This document shows positions 44,617 to 53,245 of a stretch of DNA of 64,000 nt, piece after piece. A program made the position numbers and the translations under genes. Position 1 is the first letter of the stretch; every line of letters starts with the position of its first letter. The notes under the pieces are model-generated. The model was given only the letters and a program-made list of their open reading frames with translations. It ran no database searches and had not been told where the DNA came from. Origin of the DNA: Emydura subglobosa (lineage: Eukaryota; Chordata; Testudines; Chelidae); assembly GCA_007922225.1 (NCBI GenBank), contig ML679946.1:93169313-93233312 (forward strand), in the 5' to 3' direction.

Positions 44617-45575
44617 ATGGTGATGACCACCCAGTGGGAATCGATGCAGGTGCAGCAAGAAACCAATCAATTACTAACGAGTCAGGCGAACCAGGACCAA
44701 GCCCTCCTGAGAGAAGTGATGGACCAGCTAAAGACCCTGACTACCCTTGCCCGTGGGGCCAACAGAATGCAATCCTGGAGAGCCACCAGCTACCTACCAA
44801 AGAAGACTGTGGAAGATGATGTGGAGGCATACTTCTGACTTTTGGGAGGACTGCACTTTGCGAGGCCTGGCCCCAGGACCAGTGGGCCCGTATTCTCACC
44901 CCTTTTCTGCGTGGGGAAGCCCAGAAGGCCTACTATGACATGTCAGCTGAGGCCGCAGCCAACTACCCACAGCTGAAAGCCAAGATCCTGGCCTGATCAG
45001 AAGTAACAGCGGCCGTGAGAGCCCAGATATATCATGAGTACAGGTACCAGGAAAGCAAGCCCCCAAGGTCCCAATTGTTTGACCTTGCCCACCTTGCACG
45101 GAAGTGGCTGCAACCTGAGATCCGTAGTCCAAAAGAGATCCTGAAGGTCCTGGTCATCAACCGATATATGAGGGGACTACCACTAGACCTCCGCACATGG
45201 GTAGACCAGAACGACCACTCCTCCTACGATGCAGTAGTCATGCTGGTAAAAAGATGGCTGGCAGCCAGGGGTCTCTCATGACCACCCAGGGAAGACTCAC
45301 CTCGAGTCAAGCCATCAGCCTTGATTCCTGGAGTTCAAACTACTGAGAACCTGGGAAAGACTGGGAGATAGAAGAAAAAAGCCAAGGGCCAGCCAGAGGC
45401 TGCGAGGGGACGGGGTGACCTAGCTAGAGCAGACTATGGGATCAGACCCCCTAGCCCAAAGGATAGAGAGCTACCTAGGGCCGCGTACCAGTGCTATGCG
45501 TGTGTGGAGTTGGGGCATATAGCAGCCCAGTGCCCTAACGCTGAAAAGCCCATGCAATGTAATTTAAGAAGCTGA
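44617..45575 (+). pseudogene. gag: SCAN-like capsid and CCHC zinc knuckle
   Basis: Structural protein of the retrotransposon particle. A likely start is ATG 44617 or 44623, in a frame with a Gln-rich coiled-coil-like N-terminus (QETNQLLTSQANQDQALLRE). The frame shifts by one base near 44833 (DDVEAYF then stop in the old frame). It continues with a capsid part: [25 protein letters not shown], and a SCAN-like segment [35 protein letters not shown] zinc knuckle C-x2-C-x4-H-x4-C (CYACVELGHIAAQC) is intact at 45492-45533. Stops in this frame: TGA 44994-44996, TGA 45279-45281, TAG 45369-45371, TGA 45573-45575. The reading continues directly into protease, so gag and pol share one frame. Three A-rich kilobase-scale features are absent; an A17 run precedes the start at about 44564-44580. 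Confidence 0.85.
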
Positions 45576-45590
45576 GCAGATCCCTGCACC

Positions 45591-45905
45591 TTGATCCACC
45601 TTATAGGGTTTGCAGTGACCCCATATAAATATACAAGGACAGTGAAGCTGAATGTGGTAGAAACCACAGCACTTGTGGACTCAGGCAGTGCTATTACACT
45701 AGTCTCTGGGAATTTAGTCAAGCAGAGTCAGCTGATGCAGGATAAATGCATGGGGGTAACCTGTGTCCATGGGACTGTTAGCTATTACCCTACCATTCCA
45801 GTAAAAATCAGGGTTCAGGGAAATATCACCAAGGTTACTGCAGGGGTAGTTCCTAAGCTACTGTACCCAGTCTTCATAGGAAGGGATTTCCTGGGGTTTG
45901 GAAAC
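45591..45905 (+). pseudogene. Retrotransposon aspartic protease
   Basis: Processes the gag-pol polyprotein. The fold is recognisable from ALVDSGSAITLV, whose catalytic D-S-G lies at 45678-45686, and from PVFIGRDFLGF near the C-terminus, equivalent to the usual ..LLG.D.L block. Retroviral-type proteases work as dimers with one DSG per chain. It lies in the same frame as the end of gag. The catalytic triad is intact, but the frame is lost at about 45950-45995, beyond the domain, where a pre-integrase linker (RKTKRERRATKALGTR) continues in another frame up to 46270. Confidence 0.88.
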
Positions 45906-46379
45906 CTAGTCCCACCGGAGGGGTTGGAAGAAAAGGGAGATTCTGAAATACATAAATACTCCTCAGCAGAAAGTCCCTCCCAACGTTCTCTGAGATGGCT
46001 CGGGATTTGTTCACTATTCCTGAGAAGGCCAGAAAGACCAAGCGGGAAAGGAGGGCCACTAAGGCTTTAGGTACACGTATTCTGACCCAGGGCCAAAAGG
46101 CTGCCTTCATAGGCAGACAAATATGGGCAGCACATAGGGGGACTGCCCACGGAGAAGAGGGACCCGAGGCTGGCCCCAGGCCCGACCCCACTGAACGAAA
46201 AGGAGGGGAAACTGAGACAAGCCCACTTGAGCTAGGACAGCTCAGTCCTGTAAGGGAGAGTTTTGGGTGAGACCAGGCAGAGGACCCAAGGTACGATAAC
46301 TCCAGAAGGGAGGTTGTGGAAATAGATGGAGTGCCTGTGGAGTGGAGAAAACCCTGTCACGGATGCTATGAAGGTTCTT

Positions 46380-47290
46380 CTGGCTGGGAGCACAAGAGGA
46401 GGTCCAGCGCTATTGTGCCTCTTGCCCTGAGTGCCAGCTAGAGAGCCCCCGCCCACATTTACAGACCCCTCTGGTTCCTCTGCCAATTATCAAGGTTCCG
46501 TTTGAGCGGATAGCTATGGACCTGGTGGGGCCCCTGGAGAAGATGGCCCGAGGCCATCAACACATATTTTTTGTTCTGGACTATGCTACCCGATACCCAG
46601 AGGCTGTTCCCTTACGGAACACGGCCTCTAAGACAACAGCAACAGAGCTAGTAAAGATCTTTGCCAGAGTAGGGCTACCTAAGGAGATCCTGACAGATCC
46701 AGGGACCCCCCTTCATGTCAAAACTAATGAAGGATCTATATGTCCTGCTTCACATATGGGCCCTGTGAACTTCTGTCTACCATCCACAGACTGATGCCTG
46801 GTGGAGAGGTTCAGCAGGACCTTCAAGGAAATGGAAAGAAAAGTAGTGAGTCGGGATGGGAAAGACTGGGATACCCTGTTGCCTTACCTCATGTTCGCTA
46901 TCTGGGAGGTTCCTCAGGGCTCCACCAGGTTTTCCCCCTTCGAGTTATTGTATGGGCAACACCCCCAGGGCATATTAGACATCACCAGGGAGATTTGGGA
47001 GGAAGAACCGAACCCAGGAAAAAACATAATTAACCACATACTGCAGATGAGAGACTGAATAGCCCAAGTCACTCCCATCATACGAGAACACTTGGAGGAG
47101 GCCCAGGAGGCCCAACAGACCTATTATAACCGCCGAGCAAAGGTTCTATAGTTCCAGCCTGGAGATCAAGTAATGGTACTGGTACACACAGCCAAGAGCA
47201 AGCTCTTGGCCCAGTGGCAGGGGCCTTACAGAGTAGTCAAACCCGTGGGAGAGGTAAATTACAGGTGTGACAGCCGGGTCACCAGAAACA
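46380..47290 (+). pseudogene. Integrase (placed upstream of reverse transcriptase)
   Basis: Inserts the cDNA into the genome. The zinc-binding end retains CASCPEC (46414-46434); the histidine part upstream is degraded. The catalytic core has AMDLVGP with the first Asp at 46519-46521, ILTDPGTP with the second Asp at 46696-46698, and the Glu of VERF at 46804-46806. The last two are 36 codons apart, the D-x35-E spacing. A one-base gain in the C run near 46706 is compensated by a one-base loss near 46790, and TGA 46765-46767 lies in the shifted part. FSPFELLYGQHP follows the core. The C-terminal GPY/F module is present as GPYRV at 47221-47235. Further stops: TGA 47056-47058 and a TAG near 47149. 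Non-functional. Its position before RT is the diagnostic oddity. Confidence 0.9.
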
Positions 47291-47439
47291 AGAGCAGGTC
47301 TACCATGTTAACCTCCTGAAGCCTTGACAGGCCCGAAAGCCATGTGTAGTCACCCTAGAGACTCTGCCTCAGGAAGACAACCCCCACGAACAGGTGAAGA
47401 TATCCCCCAACCTAATACTGGACCAAAAGGCAGAGGTAG

Positions 47440-48155
47440 CTGAGATGGTCAATTGAAATCAAGATGTGTTCTCAACAAAGCCAGGTCCAACAACAGAGGC
47501 CTATCACCACATCATCACAAACCCCAGGGCCAAGGTAACAACAGGACCCTACAGAGTCCCAGAGGCAAAAAGGGAGGAAATCAAGGCCGAGGTAAAGAAA
47601 ATGTTAGAACTGGGAATCAATGAAGAATCCCACAGCCAGTTGTCCAGTCCAATTGTGCTGGTGCCTAAACCTGATGGCACCACGAGGTTTTGTAATAACT
47701 TTCGCCGACTGACTGAGATTTCCAAACTCTATACCACGCATAGATGAATTAGTTGACCTATTGGGCAAGGCCCGATTCCTGACCACCCTGGATTTGACGA
47801 AAGGGTATTGGCAGATTCCCCTGGCCAAAGAAGCAAAAGAAAAGACTGCCTTTTCCATGCCTGAGGGTCTATTCCAATACACTGTTCTCCCCTTCAAACT
47901 AAATGAGGCCCCTCCACCTTTCAGCACCTTATGGACAAGTTACTGTGGCCCCATGCCAACTATGCCATCTCATACCTGGATGACATGATTATCCATACCA
48001 CAGACTGGGAAACCTACCTGGGAAAGGTGGAAGCAGTATTGAATATTCTGAGGCGGGTGGGCCTTACAGTAAATCCAGCCAAATGTGCCATAGGACAATC
48101 AAAAGCTAAAGGGGCATGTTGTGGGAAGGGGTGTAGTGAAGCCCCAAGTCAATAA
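47440..48155 (+). pseudogene. Reverse transcriptase
   Basis: RNA-dependent DNA polymerase of the element. DVFSTKPG and YHHIITNP open the domain. SSPIVLVPKPDGTTRFCNNF is the fingers block, TLDLTKGYWQIPL contains the first catalytic Asp (47791-47793), EGLFQYTVLPF follows, and SYLDDM carries the YxDD active site (47973-47984). LRRVGLTVNPAKCAIG is the thumb-side block. The frame changes near 47740, again near 47905-47930, and once more after about 48110, so no single frame spans the enzyme. All three catalytic Asp codons survive. In the family the integrase C-terminus and the RT N-terminus are part of one polyprotein, and the linker 47290-47440 is indeed readable between them. Confidence 0.92.
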
Positions 48156-48389
48156 GCTGGAGGCCATCTAAAATTGGCCCCAACCGAACCAGAAGAAACA
48201 GGTCCGAGCATTCCTCAGCATAGTGAGGTATTACTAGAGATTCGTCCCCCACTTCACCACCCGAGCAATCCCCCTGATGGACCTGTAAAGGCTCGGGGCC
48301 TGGAAATGGTGAAATGGACCAATGAGGTGGAGAAGGCCTTCACGGACAGCCCTCTGCGGCAACCCCATGCTCGTGGCCCCAGATTTTAT

Positions 48390-48783
48390 GAAGGAATTTA
48401 TATTACAGACTGATGCATCCAAGGTAGGGTTAGGGGGTGTCCTATCATAGATGGTGGGAGAAGAGGAACACCGCATCTTCTACCTCAGCAGAAAGCTCCT
48501 TCTGAGGGAACAAAAATATGCAGTGGTGGAGAAGGAGTGCTTTGCTCTCAAGTTGGCCATGGAAACTTTCAGGTATTATCTGCTAGGCCGAAGATTTACT
48601 TTCGTGACCAACCATGCCCCCCTCCAGAGGATGCAACGGAACAAAGAGAAAAATGCGACAGTGACCAGGTAGTTCCTGTCCCTCCAACCATTCCAATTTA
48701 CCATCCAACACAGGGCCAGGAGTCTTCACGGCAATGCAGATGGCCTGTCACGGGTGCACTGTCTAGCGACACAAGTTGCCTAA
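48390..48783 (+). pseudogene. RNase H domain, end of pol
   Basis: Degrades the RNA strand after minus-strand synthesis. LQTDASKVGLGGVLS has the first Asp at 48412-48414, EKECFALK the Glu at 48535-48537, and NADGLSR the last Asp at 48739-48741. The third catalytic position, normally Asp in VTDHAPL, is Asn here (VTNHAPL, codon 48610-48612). In-frame TAG stops occur at 48448-48450 and 48670-48672. The natural stop is TAA 48781-48783, just before the polypurine tract; no integrase follows, confirming that the element ends after RNase H. Confidence 0.9.
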
Positions 48784-48794
48784 ACCATGGTGTT

Positions 48795-48810
48795 GAGCAG
48801 GGGAAGGGAT
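48795..48810 (+). promoter_or_regulatory. Polypurine tract
   Basis: GAGCAGGGGAAGGGA lies one to two bases before the 3' LTR and would prime plus-strand DNA synthesis in an active element. Confidence 0.8.
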
Positions 48811-48811
48811 A

Positions 48812-49663
48812 TGTGACAGGGTCAGACTAGATGGCTACCAGAGACTGCTAGAAGGCCAATATATCAGCCCCAGGCTCAGCAAGTCCCTTTTCCCTGGTAG
48901 CTGAGCAGGGGTTACTTCCAGTTAATTAATACACCTGGAGCCAATCAAGGCCCTGCCTAGGGCTTGTTAAAAGCCTCACCTCCAGAGAAAGGGTGGGGCT
49001 GGTGTTGTGAGAGTGAGGCAAGCTACCAGAGTGTGTGAGCAGGCAGGACATGTCAGAAGCCAGCAGGGTTTAGGAGAAGGAGCAGAACGCTGGCAAGGGA
49101 GAACCCTGCAGGTACAAAGACTGGGGGAAGGAAAAGCCCTGCTCGAAGAGGGCAAAGGACCTTTCTCAGGCCTGGAAGCCTGAGGAAAAAGACCCTGCCA
49201 GAAGGGGAAGATTGAACTGGGCATGTGGGTTTGGCACTACCACATCCAGTGGGGTTGTCAGAGGTCAAGAGCCTTCCCTGTCAAGGAGTCCAGGAAGAGC
49301 CCCTGTCCGAGCAGGGTACGGACATTAAGTCGAGGGGCACAGGGAAGTAGCCCAGGGAAGCTAGCAGCTTTCCTGAAGCCACAGCGCAAAGCTGCTTTTT
49401 GTAGGGTCCCTGAGTTGGGGTCCAGAGATGAGGGTGGGACCAGACCCCCCCACACACCCTACCGGCCATTCATTGGAGGGGCAAGAGCCCACAATAACCA
49501 GACACAAGACTGGGAGCCAGTAGGTAGTGGCCATCTTAGGGAGGCTGTATTGCCCTCACTCACCACTAGAGGGTGGAAGCACACGAAGGGGTGAAGCAGT
49601 TCCCTGTCCTACCGCTAGAAGGACGCACTAGACCCACCAAGGTAGAGGAAGAGCTTTATCACA
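48812..49663 (+). repeat. 3' LTR of the Gypsy element
   Basis: 852 bp beginning TGTGACAGGGTCAGACTAG and ending GGAAGAGCTTTATCACA. A TTAAAAGCC box at 48967-48975 could be a TATA equivalent, followed by CTCACCTCCAGAG. A possible decayed AATAAA is the ACAATAACC at 49491-49499. The frames inside it (123 codons and less) are not genes. Confidence 0.85.
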
Positions 49664-50005
49664 GTATGTCTACACTGCAACCGGAGATGTGACTGCAGCT
49701 CATGCTGACATGCTTGCACTAGCTTTAATGTAATTAGCACTGCTAAAGATATTATTGAAGATGTGGCAGCACAGATGCCGGTGTAAGGTGGGAACATGAG
49801 TAGAGGGTTCCAGGTGGGCTTGTACAGCCTGTACCTCCACATCTTTACTGCTATGATAGCCATGGTAGCTAGATTAAAGCTAGTTTGGGATTGTCTCTGT
49901 GAGCTGCAATCACCACCTCCCATGGCAGTGTAGACGTATCCCAAAAGATACACATGAGGCCCACCGCAAATTACTGGGACTGGTGAGGGAATTAGTGGGT
50001 GAAAG

Positions 50006-51059
50006 CCAATGATGGGCATTTAGGCAGTGTGCTGCTAAGATGTATTGGTCTGAGTTTGGCTTGGGTGCATTACTTATAAACAGCAAAACTATAGGTTGAG
50101 ATTTTCAAAGGTGACTAAGGTCTTTAACCACGCAATTCCCATTGAAACTGCTGAAAAGCACAACTGACATTTCTACCAACACGATCTAGTCATTTGACAC
50201 TGCCACGTGATTATGGGATATTGAGAATATGACAAAGATGTCACCATCCACTATGCCAAAAGCTTTGCACAGAAGCCAATAACTCCAACAGCTGGCAACA
50301 ACTTTCATTCACTACTGATTTGGGCTGCATATGGGTGGTGGTAAGGTTGCTCTATCATATTACCAGCCCCTTAATCCATCACGTCTCAAGGGCCTTGTTC
50401 TCCTCTCTCGTCCCAGCGTAATACCACTGAAACCCAAGTAGACAGCCTTGATTTTAAATGAATACATGGAAGGGAAAATATTAACAAAGATATGATATTT
50501 CCAAAAGAAATGGGACGCATTAAAGAAATAGTGTTGTGTCACAGCTAAATGCGAACCAAAGCCTCAAGTAAAGGGTTTTGCACAAAGTGTTCTAGCAAGC
50601 AGGAGCCACTGCACTTTCTGTTCCCCTGAGTATCAGAAGACACATCACGCACACAGCAACAGTTATGTAATAGGAAGCAATCATTTCCGGCAATTTCTAC
50701 ATCAGCATATTATATAATGAACACATTGATGTGGCACTGACCAACGACTAAGCCACAGAGGGATGCAATGCCGGCAAGTAGATTTATAGCTTTTTTTTTT
50801 TATATATGGCTTTGGTTCCAATAATACTTTGCCTTTCTTCTGCACCTTTTACCCAGATATCTCCAAGTCCTTCCTGCAATCTTCCTGTCATTTCAATTTG
50901 CAACACTCCCGGGCAGCACAGTACATTAATATTAGTAGCCCTCTTGTATGGATGTGTCAACTGAGGTAAAGAAGGGAAGATCGGTCTTGTGGCTAATGCA
51001 TGCACTGGGATTCAGGAGATCTGGATTCATTTTCCAGCTCTGTCCCAGATGCTCTGCAA
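50006..51059. other. Non-coding sequence
   Basis: 50095-50170 (GATTTTCAAAGGTGACTAAG, CAATTCCCATTGAAACTGCT) is a scrap of the TTTTCAAAGG palindromic family. The rest is unrecognised. Confidence 0.4.
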
Positions 51060-51554
51060 GTAACTTAGCACCAGATTTTCAAAGGTATTTAGGCACCAAG
51101 AGATGCCGATAGGCACCTTGTGAAGGACCAAAAGGACTTACACACCTTGCTGCCATTTTAGGTGCCTAAATCCCAGACTCAGCCCCACTAGGATTCACAG
51201 AGCCCCCGTTCAATGGTCCCCAAACTCTATAGACACCTAAAAATCACTTCACACCTACATTTTTTCAGCAAAAGTTCCTTAGGCACCTATGTTTCTGCCT
51301 CTGCATAGACACACTGCAGCCCCATCCCAGGTGTCCCGATGCCTACGCCCCAGAGCAATGCACAAATGGAGAGAAGTTAGGCATTTTTCACACTTAACTT
51401 GTCCTGATCCAATTAGCATGCTCAGGTCTCACTCACTGGATCAGGCCCCTGCAGACAAGCTTACACAAAACTACGGGAGGAGGCCTCCCTCATAACTTTT
51501 AGCCAGAGGCTAGGGAAGTGGGAGACACCCAGTTCAGTCCCCCATCCACATGAG

Positions 51555-51625
51555 GGTGAGACGCGGTTTGAATAGGGCTCTGCTACCTTTCAGGTAAGCG
51601 TCCTAGCCACTGCGCTACGGGCTAT
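51555..51625 (-). repeat. tRNA-like module, minus strand (degenerate)
   Basis: On the minus strand GCCCGTAGCGCAGTGGCTAG opens the module. TAGCGCAGTGG (51607-51617) fits a pol III A box. A TATTCAAACCG near 51569-51579 is a poor B box. The spacing is roughly that of a tRNA gene, but there is no full cloverleaf. Read as part of a SINE-like or captured tRNA segment, not a functional tRNA. Confidence 0.45.
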
Positions 51626-52144
51626 TCTGAGGTGGGTGGTTTTTGGTGGCTGGTATGCTTTGTGCAAAATCCTTTACAGTAGGATTTGGTTGGCGTTTAG
51701 CTGTTACACAACGCGATTTCTTTTCCTTTTGAAATATCACAGCTTTATCAAAAATTCCCCTTCCATTTACCCTTGTAAGCTGTTCCACTGTGGCTAAATA
51801 AGTACAAAAAAAATCATTGGGGTAGGTGATTGCTCTAAGCACTTGGTTACAGAGTCATTCATATGCTGACTTGGTCTCTCTGTCTCAATGATTCTTTCAT
51901 TATTTATCCACTGAGCAAGAGCTTCAGCACTGGACCAGAGAGCACAAGCCTGCCTGAGAATGACTCTGTCGCTTGCTGATTACAACTCCCCAGTGGGAGA
52001 CCCTGGAGCCAGTCCCCGTGCTCCAATGAATCTTTTTAAAGTTATTTATCCACAGTGGAGCAGCTTCAACAGGGGAAACCTAAAGACACCCACCTGAGAG
52101 GTGGCAGATCCCAGTTCAGATCCCTTCTCCTGCTTAGAAAGAGG

Positions 52145-52200
52145 GAGGATTTGAATCAAGGGTCTCCCACACCCCAGCCAAGTACTCTAACAACTGGGCC
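52145..52200 (-). repeat. tRNA-like module, minus strand
   Basis: On the minus strand GGCCCAGTTGTTAGAGTACT, TGGCTGGGGTGTGGGAGACC and then GATTCAAATCC. The last matches the pol III B box consensus GGTTCAAATCC at 10 of 11 positions (52147-52157). CAGTTGTTAGAG (52186-52197) is A-box-like. This is the tRNA-related segment known from turtle repeats; it lacks a clean acceptor stem, so it is not a tRNA gene. Confidence 0.55.
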
Positions 52201-52844
52201 AAAAGTTATGTGGGAGCTCCTAGTCTTCCTCTTCCTCACACAGCTTGCTACAATGGCGTAGTCACCTCGCACCAAAAGAGGGTTAGCAGCTGAGAAGACC
52301 AAATAGAGGGAGGCCCCTCCTCGCAACTCGGACTTAGGCACCTCTCTTGTGAGAGGGGCAGGGCTTAGCACACACACACAAACTCCACATTTCCCATTGG
52401 CTAGTTTAGGCAAGGTGGTGCCTAGCGTGTTGGCTTTTGTGAATCCCATTCGAAAGCACCTCTCTCTCCCCGTTCATTACAGGGAGTCAAGGCACTGAAC
52501 TCAGTGTTTGTGAATCCCAGCGATTTTCTAAGCACCCAAGTTTCTTTGTGAATCTAGCCCCTGATGAGGTTTTCAAAAGCACCTAACTTGACGCCTAACT
52601 GTTTTCAATGGGCGTTAAGTGTCTAACCTGCTTCGGTGCCATTGAAAATCCCACTTGGTGCCTGAATACCTTTGAAAATCTAGCTCTAGTGCCAAGGGCT
52701 ACTCATATGTTTACCGTCACACATATGCTGAATCAAGGTCATAAACTCTCTGTGCTCCAGACTCCCCACCCCCCGCCTGCCATCAGTCAACAGGGTATAG
52801 GAAGATTGTCTTTTTCATACCTTTTACCTCTCTTCTCTATTTAG

Positions 52845-52985
52845 ATGGTAAGGTCCTCAGGACAGTGATTGTCTCTTACTATATGTTTGTACTGTGCTTA
52901 GCCCCAATCTCAGCTGAGACCTCTAGGTGCTACTGTACGGCAAACAATTGATATTAATAAACTATCATAAATAAAATAATAATAA
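52845..52985 (+). repeat. L2/MIR-like 3' tail, plus strand
   Basis: AGATGGTAAGGTCCTCAGGA, CAGTGATTGTCTCTTAC, TTTGTACTGTGCTTAGCCC and GGTGCTACTGTACGGCAAAC, ending in an AATAAT-type tail. Parallel to 43722-43860. Confidence 0.7.
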
Positions 52986-53117
52986 CGCAACTTGTCTGTG
53001 GATGTCATTGTTTAACAGACATTTACCATTCTGAATAGGACTAGTCCCTCTCTTACGGGACAGCAAAACGGTCCCAAAGCAAAATTAGGCCTGACTGAAT
53101 GTCACAACACCATAATG

Positions 53118-53237
53118 CAGTGATTTTCAACCTTCTTCCATTTGAGGACACTTAAAAATTTTTGAATGGAGGAGCAGAATCTTAGACATAGCCTGCAGAT
53201 CCCCAAGGGTCCCCGGACCACAGGTTGAAAACCACTG
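53118..53237. mobile_element. hAT MITE, 120 bp, with 8-bp target duplication
   Basis: The left end CAGTGATTTTCAACC and right end GGTTGAAAACCACTG are inverted repeats differing at one base. Flanks CCATAATG (53110-53117) and GCATAATG (53238-53245) match at 7 of 8 positions. No coding content. Confidence 0.9.
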
Positions 53238-53245
53238 GCATAATG

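Larger units (their letters stand above)
43990..49663 (+). mobile_element. Ty3/Gypsy retrotransposon, Gmr1-like (integrase before RT), degenerate
   Basis: A 5.7 kb LTR element. LTRs begin TGTGACAGG and end TTTGTCACA or TTTATCACA. GTAT flanks both sides (43986-43989 and 49664-49667). Internal order on the plus strand: tRNA primer site, gag, aspartic protease, integrase, reverse transcriptase, RNase H, polypurine tract, 3' LTR. In most Ty3/Gypsy elements the integrase follows RNase H. Integrase before RT is known from the Gmr1-like clade of deuterostome Gypsy elements, and the SCAN-like gag also fits that clade. Coding frames change at least six times and contain many stops, so the copy is dead. 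The 5' and 3' LTRs are not alike in their middles (see separate entries). Confidence 0.9.
43983..49943. repeat. Palindromic MITE split by the Gypsy element
   Basis: The left tip TGGGTAT (43983-43989) and the remainder GTATGTCTACACTGC ... GCAGTGTAGACGTATCCCA (49664-49943) form one element with ends TGGGTATGTCTACACTG and CAGTGTAGACGTATCCCA. Interior arms are inverted: GTGACTGCAGCTCATG, CACTAGCTTTAATGTAATTA, CTAAAGATATT and AGATGTGGCAGCAC answer to the right-hand AGCTGCAATCACC, CTAGATTAAAGCTAG and TCCACATCTTTACTGC. Length without the Gypsy insertion and its duplicated GTAT is about 283 bp. The 134-codon minus frame 49615-50019 is a shadow of this palindrome. Confidence 0.75.
43905..50005 (+). 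mobile_element. CR1 LINE fragment split by a 6 kb nested insertion
   Basis: The left part 43905-43982 (GGGATGTGGTGGATTAGCC ... GAGTCTGGATGTCTTTCTA) and the right part 49944-50005 (AAAGATACACATGAGGCCC ... GCAAATTACTGGGACTGG, GGAATTAGTGGGTGAAA) are consecutive pieces of one CR1 3' region. Joined at 43982/49944 they read in register with the inverted copy at 43025-43225, where the corresponding stretch is unbroken (GGATTGGATGTTTTTCC, then TACAAGATCTGTCC). The intervening 5961 bp is a MITE that itself carries a Gypsy element. Confidence 0.75.
51060..52700. repeat. Composite palindromic repeat with GTGAATCCC / TTTTCAAAGG ends
   Basis: The left part carries AGATTTTCAAAGGTATTTAG, GCCGATAGGCACC, TTAGGTGCCTAAATCCCAG and TAGGATTCACAGAGC. 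The right part carries TTTGTGAATCCCATTCG, GTGTTTGTGAATCCCAGCG, TTTGTGAATCTAGCCCC, GTTTTCAAAAGCACCTAA and CTTTGAAAATCTAG. These are inverted relatives and make one or more large non-autonomous DNA elements. The middle (51660-51850, 51850-52035) is not recognised and may be a further insertion. Two tRNA-like modules lie inside (see next entries). Confidence 0.55.

Noticed and set aside
43990..49663. Canonical-order Gypsy element or endogenous retrovirus with envelope
   Set aside because: Integrase clearly precedes RT, RNase H is followed directly by stop, polypurine tract and LTR, and no envelope frame is present.
49615..50019. 134-codon minus-strand frame
   Set aside because: Spans the LTR end, a palindromic MITE and a CR1 remnant; a shadow of repeats.
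52145..52200. Functional tRNA gene on the minus strand
   Set aside because: B box is good, but no acceptor stem or complete cloverleaf; it lies in a dispersed repeat.
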